From: Nonomuraea terrae
Lineage (GTDB): Bacteria > Actinomycetota > Actinomycetes > Streptosporangiales > Streptosporangiaceae
Assembly (NCBI RefSeq): GCF_004348995.1
Contig: NZ_SMKQ01000080.1
Coordinates: 1-34,540 of the forward strand
Reading direction: 5' to 3'
Length of the DNA: 34,540 bases
Part shown: one piece after another, positions 15,595 to 22,751 of the stretch
Layout of the letters: each line of letters opens with the position of its first letter
Numbering within the stretch: position 1 is the first letter of the stretch
The notes under the pieces: generated by a model
Told to the model about the DNA's origin: nothing
Database searches by the model: none
What the model saw: only the letters and a program-made list of their open reading frames with translations
Made by a program: the position numbers and the translations under genes

Positions 15595-15640
15595 AGGTTG
15601 GTCGCGTTCAGCGACCAACCTCAGGTGGCACGCCAGTGCC
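15595..15640 (+). promoter_or_regulatory. Tandem hairpins just upstream of the lipid kinase gene
   Basis: Hairpin 1: AGGTTGGTCGC (15595-15605), loop GTTCA, GCGACCAACCT (15611-15621), a perfect 11-bp stem. Hairpin 2: GGCAC (15627-15631), loop GCCA, GTGCC (15636-15640). They end 2 bases before a TACGAT box and 15 before ATG 15656. They could be a leader control element, an insulator, or (as DNA) a dyad operator. Confidence 0.5.
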
Positions 15641-15642
15641 CC

Positions 15643-15648
15643 TACGAT
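15643..15648 (+). promoter_or_regulatory. Leaderless-type -10 box of the lipid kinase gene
   Basis: TACGAT is followed by 7 bases and ATG 15656. No Shine-Dalgarno sequence precedes any of the ATGs at 15647, 15650 or 15656, so a leaderless start at 15656 is the simplest reading. Confidence 0.4.
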
Positions 15649-15655
15649 GATGACC

Positions 15656-16594
15656 ATGAGCCAACTGCGTGCCAAAGCCGAGCACACCGAGGCGATCCGG
15701 CGGGATCGCCGGGTGGCGGTGGTGGTGAACACTCGCTCGCGCCGCGGCCGTCGTCATTACTTCGAGGTGATCGAGCAGATCCACAACCTCGGGTTCGAGC
15801 CGCTGGCGGAGCTGTCGGTGTACAACCCCAAGAGGCTGCGCGACCTGCTTGACACGGCCCTGGCCACGGGACCTGACCTGCTCATCGTGGGGGGCGGCGA
15901 CGGCACGCTGTCGTCCGCCGTCCGTCATGTCGCCCATCGCGACGTCGCCTTGGGCGTGCTGCCGCTGGGCACCACCAACAACTTCGCCCGCAGCCTGGGC
16001 CTGCCGCTGGATCTGGCGGGGGCGATCAGGGTGTTCGACACCGGCAAGGTCGCCGACATCGACCTGGGCATGGCCGACGACCGGCCGTTCGCCAATCTGG
16101 CGAGCTTCGGGGTGTCGGTCGAGGTGGCGGGCAAGGTGAAGCCGTGGCTCAAACGCATCCTGGGCCGCCCGGCCTACCCGCTCACGGCGCTGACGATCCT
16201 GCCGGGCCACCGGCCGTTCCGCGCGTACATCACGGTGGAGGGGCAGCGTCACGAACTGCTCACCCACCAGCTCAACATCGCCAACGGCCGCTTCCACGGC
16301 GGCTGGCAGGTGGCCAAGGACATCAGCATCGACAACGGCATGCTGGTGGCCTACCAGCTCGGCTCGGGCAAGAAGGTGCGGCTGCTCGGCGAGACGTTGT
16401 TGCGGGCCACCAGCGGCCGCTGGCGCAGCCTCGCGGGCGGGCCGTTCGTGGTGGGCCGGGAGATGCTGCTGGAGACCGACCCGCCGATGGCCGCCGACGT
16501 GGACGGCGAGGTGCGCCTGCGCACCCCGATCCGGCTGCGCGTGGTGCCCAACGGTGTGCGGGTCATGGTGCCCGCCTCGTTCGAGGACCGCTGA
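15656..16594 (+). CDS. Diacylglycerol kinase-family (YegS/DagK-like) lipid kinase
   Basis: From ATG 15656 the protein has 312 residues, the family's usual size; ATG 15647 would add three residues. RVAVVVNTRSRRG is the first conserved strand and VVNP-like turn, GGGDGTLS (79-86) is the nucleotide-binding signature, and LPLGTTNNFARSLG is the next family motif. NGRFHGGWQVAKDISIDNGML matches the C-terminal domain (motif split: NGRFHGG, DISIDNG). ADVDGEV near the end is also conserved. The enzyme would phosphorylate a lipid such as diacylglycerol on the inner face of the membrane, recycling lipids. The start is set by the leaderless-type TACGAT box. It is tail to tail with the SWIM gene, only 4 bases apart. 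Confidence 0.9.
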   Translation: MSQLRAKAEHTEAIRRDRRVAVVVNTRSRRGRRHYFEVIEQIHNLGFEPLAELSVYNPKRLRDLLDTALATGPDLLIVGGGDGTLSSAVRHVAHRDVALGVLPLGTTNNFARSLGLPLDLAGAIRVFDTGKVADIDLGMADDRPFANLASFGVSVEVAGKVKPWLKRILGRPAYPLTALTILPGHRPFRAYITVEGQRHELLTHQLNIANGRFHGGWQVAKDISIDNGMLVAYQLGSGKKVRLLGETLLRATSGRWRSLAGGPFVVGREMLLETDPPMAADVDGEVRLRTPIRLRVVPNGVRVMVPASFEDR

Positions 16595-16598
16595 CCGC

Positions 16599-17366
16599 TC
16601 AGGCGCCGCCGAGTCTCCGGTACGCGGCGGTGAGCGGTCCCGACAGGTCGCCGGGCGGCGGGAAGACGCGCGGCAGCAGGTCGGGTGCGGCGGCCGAGGG
16701 GCGGCGCTCCGGCCGGTGGGCGGTGGCGCCGGGGCTGTAGAAGTCGGCCAGCCGGTCGGCGAAGGGCACGTCCGCCACGGTCAGCGGGTCGCCCGCCGGC
16801 TCGTCGGCCAGCGAGCCGAGCAGCTGCTCGCGCGTACGCCCGCGCCAGGCCAGCACCAGGAACGGGTCGTCGTCGAACGACTCGGCCAGCAGGTAGAGCA
16901 CGGCCGACAGGTGCTTGCACGGGAACCCCCAGTCGGGGCAGGAGCACTCCATGTCGAGGTCGCGCGGGAACAGGTCGATCCCCATCGCCGCGAACACCTC
17001 CTCGATCTCGGGCGGCATCTCCCCCGCCAGCAGCTTGGCCCGGTGCACGGCCTGCGCCCCGATGGACTCCTCGACGGCCTCCCAGCGCTTCTCGCCGTAC
17101 GCCTCGATCCTGACGACGACCTCGTACGGGTCAGGCCGCGAGCCCTGGACGGCGGCCCGCACCTCGCCGGGGGACAGGTCGATGGACAGCACCTGGCCCT
17201 GCCGGGCGTAGGAGCGTCCGCGCGAGAGCCGGCCCTTGTCGCAGACGCGCTCCAGGATGTCGATGAACCGGCGCGACCACCACGTGGAGCCGATGCTGCC
17301 GCGTCGCGTACGGGCCTTGATGCCGCCCTCGACGCGGATGGGGCCGCCGCCGTCGTACCAGGGCAT
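16599..17366 (-). CDS. SWIM zinc-finger protein, partner of the SNF2 ATPase
   Basis: A 255-residue protein starting at ATG 17366 (MPWYDGGGPIRVEGG), with GAGGGGG a few bases upstream. The SWIM finger is CSCPDWGFPCKHLSAVLYLL, with Cys141, Cys143, Cys150 and His152 as zinc ligands. The N-terminal part (TWWSRRFIDIL, GRSYARQGQV) is typical of the SWIM proteins that sit beside bacterial SNF2 genes. The C-terminal tail is Pro/Arg-rich. SWIM domains bind DNA or proteins, and the constant pairing with an SNF2 ATPase implies a joint role in nucleic-acid remodelling. The frame is open further upstream, but that stretch lies inside the SNF2 gene. Two bases separate the SNF2 stop from this ATG, so they form one operon. 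Confidence 0.88.
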   Translation of the reverse strand: MPWYDGGGPIRVEGGIKARTRRGSIGSTWWSRRFIDILERVCDKGRLSRGRSYARQGQVLSIDLSPGEVRAAVQGSRPDPYEVVVRIEAYGEKRWEAVEESIGAQAVHRAKLLAGEMPPEIEEVFAAMGIDLFPRDLDMECSCPDWGFPCKHLSAVLYLLAESFDDDPFLVLAWRGRTREQLLGSLADEPAGDPLTVADVPFADRLADFYSPGATAHRPERRPSAAAPDLLPRVFPPPGDLSGPLTAAYRRLGGA

Positions 17367-17368
17367 GC

Positions 17369-20299
17369 TCACACCCCCTCGGCCGTCAGCTCGAAGACGT
17401 CGCGCAGCTCGTCGGTGGACAGGTCGGTCAGCCACTCCTCGCCGGTGCCGACGACCCGCTCGGCCAGGGCCTTCTTGCGTTCGATCATCTGGTCGACGCG
17501 TTCCTCCAGGGTGCCGGCGCAGATGAGCTTGCGCACCTGGACGTTCTTGCGCTGGCCGATCCGGAACGCGCGGTCGGTGGCCTGGTCCTCGACGGCGGGG
17601 TTCCACCAGCGGTCGACGTGGACGACGTGGTTGGCGGCCGTGAGGTTGAGCCCGACGCCGGCGGCCTTGAGCGAGAGCACGAACAGCATGGGCTCGGGGT
17701 CGTTCTGGAAGCGGTCGACCAGTCGGTCGCGGGTCTTCTTGGGCAGACCGCCGTGCAGCCAGAGGACCGGCCGGTCGAGCCGCTGGGCGAGGTAGGGCTG
17801 CAGCATCGTCCCAAATTCGGCATATTGCGTGAAAAGTAGCGCTTTTTCGCCTTCTGCGAGGATTTCTTCCGACAGTTGCTCCAAGCGGGCCAGCTTGCCC
17901 GACCGGCCGGTCAGGCGGGAGCCGTCCTTGAGCAGGTGGGCCGGATGGTTGCAGACCTGCTTCAGCTTGGCCATGGCCGACAACACCAGGCCGCGCCGCT
18001 CGATCCCCTCACTGCTGTCGATCCTGGCCAGCATGTCGTCCACGACCGCCTGGTAGAGGGTGGCCTGCTCGGTGGTCAGCGGGCACCACTCCTTGACCTC
18101 CATCTTCTCCGGCAAGTCAGAAATAACCGATTTGTCGGTCTTGACGCGCCGGAGGATGAACGGCCCCGTCGCCCGCCTCAGCGCCTGCGTTGCCTGCTCG
18201 TCCTGCCGCGCCTCGATCGGCTCCTGGAAACGCGTCCTGAACCGCGCACGCGGCCCCAGCAGCCCCGGATTGGCGAACTCCATGATCGACCAGAGCTCGG
18301 CCAGGTGGTTCTCCACCGGGGTGCCCGTCAGCGCCAGCCTCGTGCCGGCCGGGATCGAGCGGACGGCGCGGGCCTGCAGCGTGCCGCTGTTCTTGATCGC
18401 CTGTGCCTCGTCGCAGACGACCCTGCGCCACGTGTGGGCCTTGAGCGTCTCCAGGTCACGCTGCGCGGTGCCGTACGTGGTGATCACCAGGTCGGCCGAG
18501 CCGATCAGGGCGGCGTCGCGCCCGCTGCCGTGGTGGACGTACACCCGCAGCCCCGGCGCGAACCTCGCCGCCTCCCGCTGCCAGTTGCCGACCAGCGACA
18601 TGGGGCACACCAGCAGCGTAGGGGCGCCGGCGCGCTCGTGGACGAGCAACGCCAGCGTGGTGACCGTCTTGCCCAGCCCCATGTCGTCGGCCAGCACCCC
18701 GCCGAGGCCCAGCTCCGACAGGAAGCTCAGCCACGCCAGCCCCCGCTCCTGGTACGGCCGCAACGTCGCGTCCAGGCCCGGAGGCGTGCCCAGCGGGGCG
18801 AGCCGCCGCTCGGCCTGCCCGGACAGCAGGTCGCCGAGCACGCCGTCGGCGTCGACCTCCAGCAGCGGCAGCTCGTCGTCGTGGGCGATGATCTCGTGCA
18901 GCAGGTCACCCGCGGGCGCCTCGCCCGCGCGGGCCGACTCCACGGCCTTGAGCGCCGCCCTGAGCTGCCGCTCGTCCAGCTCCACCCACTGGCCGCGCAC
19001 CCGGACCAGCGGCACCTTGAGCCGGGCCAGCTCGGCCAGCTCCTCCTCGCTGACGGTCTCCTCGCCGACCGCCAGGTCGACCCGGAAGTCGACCAGCTCG
19101 CGCAGCCCGAACCCCTGGCTCGCCGCCGCGGACTGTGTCTTGGCGCGGGTGGTGAGCTTCAGCCCGAGCCGCGTGCGGCCGGCCCAGCGCGGCAGCTGCA
19201 CCCCGAACCCGGCCGCCTGCAGCAGCGGCGCCGCCTGCCGCAGGAACGTGAAAGCGCCGGCCGTGTCCAGCGCCAGCTCGCACGGCCGGGGCACGCGCAG
19301 GGCCCGGTCGAGCTCCGGATACAGCCGCACCGCCCGTCCCAGTCCGGCCAGCAGGTCGCGCTCCGGCCTGCCCGGCAGGCCCGTCACGGCCTCGCCGCTC
19401 CAGACGGCGGCGGCCGGGACATACAGGCTGGGGTCGTCGGCGGCCTGCAATGCCAGCTCCACCCGCCAGCCGGCGGCCTCAGAGGGTGCGGGGGCCTGGG
19501 AGGGGTCGGGGGTCTCGGAGGGTTCGGTCAGGCGGAAGCACACCCGTGTGGCGCCCTCGGCGGCGGCCACCGCGTCCCGCCATGCCTCCAGCTCGCGGCG
19601 CAGCGCGGGGACGTCGGGGCAGACAGGGGAGTCGCCGGTCAGCGCGGCCAGCCACCGCCCGGCTGGGGTCTCGGGCCGTTCGGTGAGAGGTTCGGTGAGC
19701 GTACGGCGGACGAGGGCGTCGGTGAACGCCTCCAGCGCCGCGCCGAGGACCTGCGGCGACGGGCGTTCGGCACGCCAGGCCCGGCAGACCGGCGGCATGG
19801 CGAGGGCCAGCTCTCGGAAGTACGCGGCGTCGGCCCCGGTGAGCACGGGCCGCCACACCGCCCGCCCCATCGCGTCGGCGGCGGGCGCCAGCTGCGGGAT
19901 GACGCGGCCCCGGCGTACCAGATCATGGGCGAAGGCGGTGACGGCGGCCCAGTGGCGCATCGTCGCGGTGGCGGAGTGCTCCGCCGGGAGGGGCAGCGCC
20001 CGCACCGCCGGCGGGACGACGGCGGGCACCCGCCACGTCCGCAGCCTCGGCCGGACGGTCTCCGTCTGCCGCCCGCTCTCCGGCGAGGGCAGCGGCTCCT
20101 TCGCCGACCCGGGCAGCAACAGCTCCAGCTCGTACGGCGGCGCGTCGTCCAGCCCGAGCACCGCGGCCAGCTCGGACGCCCCGGCCGCGAACGGATGCGC
20201 GCGCACCGCCCCGGGCCCTGCTCCGGCGGCCCGGTGGGCGGGCGTGGTCTCGGCCCAGAAGGCGAGCCCGTCGTCCGTCCAAACCCCGTGTACCAGCAC
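17369..20299 (-). CDS. SNF2/DEAD-like helicase-family ATPase
   Basis: The 976-residue protein has a long N-terminal region (about 1-500) of the bacterial SNF2-associated DUF3670 type. A complete SNF2 ATPase core follows: DDMGLGKTVTTLALL (Walker A Lys544), LLVCPMSLVGNW, VITTYGT, CDEAQAIKN (Asp630), LALTGTPVENHLAELWS, LLFTQYAEFG, LSLKAAGVGLNLTAANHV and QATDRAFRIGQ. The ending RKKALAERVVGTGEEWL is typical of this bacterial group. It would use ATP to translocate on or remodel DNA-protein complexes. GTG 20299 is chosen because TAGCCT lies 6 bases upstream, a leaderless arrangement; no Shine-Dalgarno is visible. It overlaps nothing and runs into the SWIM gene. Confidence 0.94.
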   Translation of the reverse strand: MLVHGVWTDDGLAFWAETTPAHRAAGAGPGAVRAHPFAAGASELAAVLGLDDAPPYELELLLPGSAKEPLPSPESGRQTETVRPRLRTWRVPAVVPPAVRALPLPAEHSATATMRHWAAVTAFAHDLVRRGRVIPQLAPAADAMGRAVWRPVLTGADAAYFRELALAMPPVCRAWRAERPSPQVLGAALEAFTDALVRRTLTEPLTERPETPAGRWLAALTGDSPVCPDVPALRRELEAWRDAVAAAEGATRVCFRLTEPSETPDPSQAPAPSEAAGWRVELALQAADDPSLYVPAAAVWSGEAVTGLPGRPERDLLAGLGRAVRLYPELDRALRVPRPCELALDTAGAFTFLRQAAPLLQAAGFGVQLPRWAGRTRLGLKLTTRAKTQSAAASQGFGLRELVDFRVDLAVGEETVSEEELAELARLKVPLVRVRGQWVELDERQLRAALKAVESARAGEAPAGDLLHEIIAHDDELPLLEVDADGVLGDLLSGQAERRLAPLGTPPGLDATLRPYQERGLAWLSFLSELGLGGVLADDMGLGKTVTTLALLVHERAGAPTLLVCPMSLVGNWQREAARFAPGLRVYVHHGSGRDAALIGSADLVITTYGTAQRDLETLKAHTWRRVVCDEAQAIKNSGTLQARAVRSIPAGTRLALTGTPVENHLAELWSIMEFANPGLLGPRARFRTRFQEPIEARQDEQATQALRRATGPFILRRVKTDKSVISDLPEKMEVKEWCPLTTEQATLYQAVVDDMLARIDSSEGIERRGLVLSAMAKLKQVCNHPAHLLKDGSRLTGRSGKLARLEQLSEEILAEGEKALLFTQYAEFGTMLQPYLAQRLDRPVLWLHGGLPKKTRDRLVDRFQNDPEPMLFVLSLKAAGVGLNLTAANHVVHVDRWWNPAVEDQATDRAFRIGQRKNVQVRKLICAGTLEERVDQMIERKKALAERVVGTGEEWLTDLSTDELRDVFELTAEGV

Positions 20300-20371
20300 G
20301 TCGGCAGGCTACCCCGGCCGCCGGTAGATCGAGTCCTTAATGAGCCGCCCTGGAAAGGGTAGGCTGAAGGC
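20300..20371. promoter_or_regulatory. Divergent leaderless promoters of the SNF2 and microprotein genes
   Basis: Seventy-two bases separate the two starts. On the minus strand TAGCCT (20311-20306), 6 bases, GTG 20299. On the plus strand TTAATG (20337-20342), 17 bases, TAGGCT (20360-20365), 6 bases, ATG 20372. Both genes would be translated from leaderless mRNAs. Confidence 0.55.
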
Positions 20372-20536
20372 ATGAACCCTCCCGGATCGTGGTGTGAGCG
20401 GCCCAAGCCGCAGGCTCCCTCGTGCGAGCTGCCCTCACCGTGGAGCAAGCCCAAGCGGCCCGCCGACTGGTGCGAGGTCGAGAAGGACCCGGTGCTGTCC
20501 CTCCTCGGCAAGCTGATCAAGGCCGCCAAGCGCTGA
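20372..20536 (+). CDS. 54-residue Trp/Pro/Cys-rich microprotein with a cationic amphipathic tail
   Basis: ATG 20372 to TGA 20534-20536. The protein reads MNPPGSWCERPKPQ, then SCELPSPWSKPKRP, then ADWCEVEKDP, ending VLSLLGKLIKAAKR. Three Trp-containing units (SWCERPKP, PWSKPKRP, DWCEVEKDP) look like degenerate repeats, with three cysteines in all. The last 14 residues would form a strongly amphipathic cationic helix, similar in style to membrane-active peptides. There is no signal peptide or membrane span. Coding is supported by G/C-ending codons and by a TAGGCT box exactly 6 bases before the ATG. I know no family for it. It is divergent from the SNF2 gene and upstream of holin-X. Function unknown. 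Confidence 0.65.
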   Translation: MNPPGSWCERPKPQAPSCELPSPWSKPKRPADWCEVEKDPVLSLLGKLIKAAKR

Positions 20537-20598
20537 CCTGGTGATAGAAGACCTGTCGCGTGGGTAGTCGCCTTCCCCAGTGGAGGAGGCGAGCAGTC

Positions 20599-20979
20599 GT
20601 GAACGACACCCACAAGCTGGTCACTGATCTTTCCGAGCAGGTCTCCCGCCTCGTGAGGGACGAGCTTCGCCTGGCCAGGATGGAGCTCACGCAGAAGGGC
20701 AAGCGTGCGGGCTTCGGCGCGGGGCTGTTCGGCGCGGCCGGAATGGCCGCGTTCTTCGGCGGCGCCGCCCTCGTGGCCGCCGTCATCATGCTGCTCGCGC
20801 TCGTCATGCCCGGATGGCTGGCCGCCGCCATCGTCGCGGTCGTGCTGTTCATCGCCGCCGCGGTGCTCGGGCTGACGGGCAGGAGTCAGGTGAAACGGGT
20901 CGGCCCGCCGGCCCCGACGGAGACCATCGCGAGTGTCAAGGCCGACATCGACCTGGTCAAGGAGAAGGCGCGGCGGTGA
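20599..20979 (+). CDS. Actinobacterial holin-X family membrane protein
   Basis: The product has 126 residues. GTG 20599 (VNDTHKLVTDLSEQ) has GGAGGAG 10 bases upstream; a longer frame to 20560 lacks a better site. An N-terminal amphipathic helix (1-35; LVTDLSEQVSRLVRDELRLA) is followed by two long membrane spans at about 42-70 and 74-94, with a charged C-terminal helix ending VKADIDLVKEKARR. This is the layout of PF07332 proteins, which are common chromosomal proteins in actinomycetes and, despite the name, are not evidence of a prophage. They usually sit beside DUF3618 proteins, as here. A role in membrane or envelope organisation is probable but unproven. Confidence 0.87.
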   Translation: MNDTHKLVTDLSEQVSRLVRDELRLARMELTQKGKRAGFGAGLFGAAGMAAFFGGAALVAAVIMLLALVMPGWLAAAIVAVVLFIAAAVLGLTGRSQVKRVGPPAPTETIASVKADIDLVKEKARR

Positions 20980-20985
20980 AGCCCT

Positions 20986-21048
20986 CCCTCAAGAGGAGCC
21001 GGTATGTCCTGTGTTTGCGCGGGGCTGACTTTCTCTCCGGCTTGAGGG
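20986..21048 (+). promoter_or_regulatory. Long-range inverted repeat between holin-X and DUF3618 genes
   Basis: CCCTCAAG (20986-20993) and CCGG (20999-21002) can pair with CCGG (21037-21040) and CTTGAGGG (21041-21048), leaving AGGAG bulged and a 34-base loop. It starts 6 bases after the holin-X stop and ends 24 before the next ATG. It could be a processing or attenuation structure. Confidence 0.35.
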
Positions 21049-21072
21049 CAGAGGCTTCTTCGGAGGTATTCG

Positions 21073-22269
21073 ATGAGTGAGACCGATCCCGGATACAGCG
21101 ATCAGCACGCCGGCAACGTCGGCGCCCACCGGGCGACCGTGGGCACGCCGACCGAGCGTGAGTCGATCAACGTTCCCCCGACCCGGGCGGGCGCGGCGGA
21201 GAACGCGCGGCGGGCGGAGGCCGCCCGCGAGGAACACGAGACCTTCGTCCCCGAGGCCCCCATCCAGGACGAACGTACGGAGGCTGTGGAGAACCTGCGC
21301 CCCGAGGAGGAGTCCCTGCGGGGAACCCGTACGGGCGGCCGGACGCGCGACAACCAGGCGGGGAACCGTACGGGCACCAGGAGGGAGAGCAGGAAGAGCA
21401 GGCGGCGAGGCGAACGCGGGGAAGACGACGACGAAGGGGGCGACGTGCGTAGAGACATCGAGGAGACCAGGAGAGAGCTGGGGGAGACCGTCAGCGCCCT
21501 GGCTGCCAAGACCGACGTGAAGGCCCGGGCGGGGCACGCGGCAGAGGTGGCCAGGAGCAGGGCCGCCGGCGCGGCGGAGACCGTCAGGGGCAAGGCGTCG
21601 CAGGTGGCGGGCAAGGTGCGCGGGACCGCTCCGGAACAGGTCAAGGGCGTCACGGGGAAGGCCAGGAAACGTCCCATGCTGCTCGTCATGGCGGCGGGCG
21701 CGGTGACCGCGCTGGTGGTGCGCCGCATGATGCAGGGCCGCCAGACCGGGCCGCGGGTGACGTTCCGGCCCATGACCCGGCCGATGATGCGGTCCACGTC
21801 GAGGCGGAGCCCCATGCCGGCCTGGCGCTTCACCTCGAAGCGCCGCACGGCGAGGCGCCCCAAGACGGGCAAGGGCCCGATGGCCGCGCTGGGTCACAAG
21901 ACGGGTAAGGGGCCGATGGCCGCGCTGGGTCACAAGACGGGCAAGGGGCCGATGGCCGCGTTCGGTTCCAAGACCGGTCCCATGGCCGCGATGGGGCGGC
22001 GCCCCATGGTGACGTGGCAGCGCACGATGACGACGCGGCCGAAGATCGTGCTGCATCCCACCATGGCCGACCGGCTCATGGCGGCGTGGCGCTCCAGCAG
22101 GGGACAGCGTCCGATGGTGACGTGGCAGCCCACGATGGCCAGGCGGCCGAAGATCGTCTGGCGGCCCACCATGCGCGACCGGCTCATGCGCACGATGACG
22201 AGCAGGCGGCCCACGATGGGCAAGGCCCGGATGTCGGCAGGGCAGCGGCTGGTCATGCGAGGCCACTGA
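21073..22269 (+). CDS. DUF3618 membrane protein with a repetitive, highly basic Met-rich C-terminus
   Basis: The 398-residue protein starts at ATG 21073 with GGAGG 7 bases upstream. Residues 1-125 are hydrophilic and disordered-looking. VRRDIEETRRELGETVSALAAKTD (shown here as RRDIEETRRELGETVSAL) is the DUF3618 core at about 125-150, followed by an Ala-rich helix and one membrane span near 200-216 (RPMLLVMAAGAVTALVV). The last 180 residues are unusual. KTGKGPMAALGH repeats three times (264-299), then a 27-residue unit starting RPMVTWQ and ending DRLM occurs twice (310-336 and 346-372). This tail is rich in Arg, Lys and Met with few acids. DUF3618 proteins normally end soon after the span. It forms a pair with holin-X; function unknown. 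Confidence 0.82.
   Translation: MSETDPGYSDQHAGNVGAHRATVGTPTERESINVPPTRAGAAENARRAEAAREEHETFVPEAPIQDERTEAVENLRPEEESLRGTRTGGRTRDNQAGNRTGTRRESRKSRRRGERGEDDDEGGDVRRDIEETRRELGETVSALAAKTDVKARAGHAAEVARSRAAGAAETVRGKASQVAGKVRGTAPEQVKGVTGKARKRPMLLVMAAGAVTALVVRRMMQGRQTGPRVTFRPMTRPMMRSTSRRSPMPAWRFTSKRRTARRPKTGKGPMAALGHKTGKGPMAALGHKTGKGPMAAFGSKTGPMAAMGRRPMVTWQRTMTTRPKIVLHPTMADRLMAAWRSSRGQRPMVTWQPTMARRPKIVWRPTMRDRLMRTMTSRRPTMGKARMSAGQRLVMRGH
21862..21969 (+). repeat. Three tandem 36-bp in-frame repeats in the DUF3618 gene
   Basis: Units at 21862-21897, 21898-21933 and 21934-21969 encode KTGKGPMAALGH, KTGKGPMAALGH and KTGKGPMAAFGS. The units are nearly identical at DNA level, and a shortened fourth copy (KTGPMAAMGR) follows. 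Recent slippage or duplication is likely. Confidence 0.9.
22000..22188 (+). repeat. Two 81-bp in-frame repeats in the DUF3618 gene
   Basis: Copies at 22000-22080 and 22108-22188 encode 27-residue units sharing RPMVTWQ, TM, RPKIV, PTM and DRLM, separated by 27 bases. They differ at several codons, so they are older than the 36-bp units. Confidence 0.85.
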
Positions 22270-22317
22270 CTCGGCAGGCAGGACAGTACCGGGGCGTCCC
22301 CGCCGGGGGCGCCCCGG

Positions 22318-22323
22318 TAGCCT
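22318..22323 (+). promoter_or_regulatory. Leaderless-type -10 box of the small lipoprotein gene
   Basis: TAGCCT, 6 bases, GTG 22330, with no Shine-Dalgarno sequence between. Confidence 0.5.
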
Positions 22324-22329
22324 GCCAGG

Positions 22330-22722
22330 GTGATGCGTCGAACGGCCGCCGGCCTGCTGGTGGCAGGGCTGATGACAGTGCTGGTGGCGGGGTGCGGCGC
22401 CGGGTCCGCGGTGAGCGACTTCGGCACGGTGGTCAGGGGCGGCGAGGGCACGACGGCGAAGGCCGAGCTGCGGCCCGGGCAGCGGTTCACGCTGGCCGTG
22501 CCGGCCGACCCGGCGCCGGGCGACGACTGGGAGCTGGTGGCCGTGCCCGACACGAAGGTGGCCTCGTTCATCAGCGAGGAGCAGCAGGGCGGCACGACGT
22601 ACTTCGTCTTCAACGCCAAGCGGCCGGGCACGACCGAGATCCGGCTGCGCGCGGCGGCCCCCGCCACGGGCGAGGCGGTCTTCGACGTCACCGTGCGGCA
22701 ACCGGCCCGTACCGCCGGGTGA
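22330..22722 (+). CDS. Small lipoprotein, possibly chagasin-like (I42) protease inhibitor
   Basis: The 130-residue protein has a lipoprotein signal: MMRRTAAG, a hydrophobic core and LVAGC with Cys22 as the lipidation site. The mature part has ELRPGQRFTLAVPADPAPGDDW, here in pieces (RPGQRFTLAVPAD, PAPGDDW), and later GGTTYFVFNAKRPGTTEIRL. The order (strand, NP.TG..W-like loop, then F.F.A...G...I.L) resembles the chagasin fold of cysteine-protease inhibitors, but the canonical loop residues are altered, so this is tentative. It would sit on the outer face of the membrane. GTG 22330 is 6 bases after TAGCCT, a leaderless start; ATG 22333 is an alternative. Confidence 0.72.
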   Translation: MMRRTAAGLLVAGLMTVLVAGCGAGSAVSDFGTVVRGGEGTTAKAELRPGQRFTLAVPADPAPGDDWELVAVPDTKVASFISEEQQGGTTYFVFNAKRPGTTEIRLRAAAPATGEAVFDVTVRQPARTAG

Positions 22723-22739
22723 GGGTCGCCCGGGCGGGC

Positions 22740-22745
22740 TAGGCT
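22740..22745 (+). promoter_or_regulatory. Leaderless-type -10 box of the DUF1838-like gene
   Basis: TAGGCT, 6 bases, GTG 22752. The same hexamer and spacing as at the microprotein gene. Confidence 0.5.
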
Positions 22746-22751
22746 GCGGTA

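Noticed and set aside
20599..20979. Holin as a sign of a prophage
   Set aside because: It is a chromosomal holin-X type protein paired with DUF3618; no phage structural, integrase or lysis genes are present.
20989..22701. 570-codon open frame on the minus strand opposite the DUF3618 and lipoprotein genes
   Set aside because: Low-complexity His/Arg/Pro translation without any family motif; the plus-strand genes have ribosome or promoter signals and recognisable domains.
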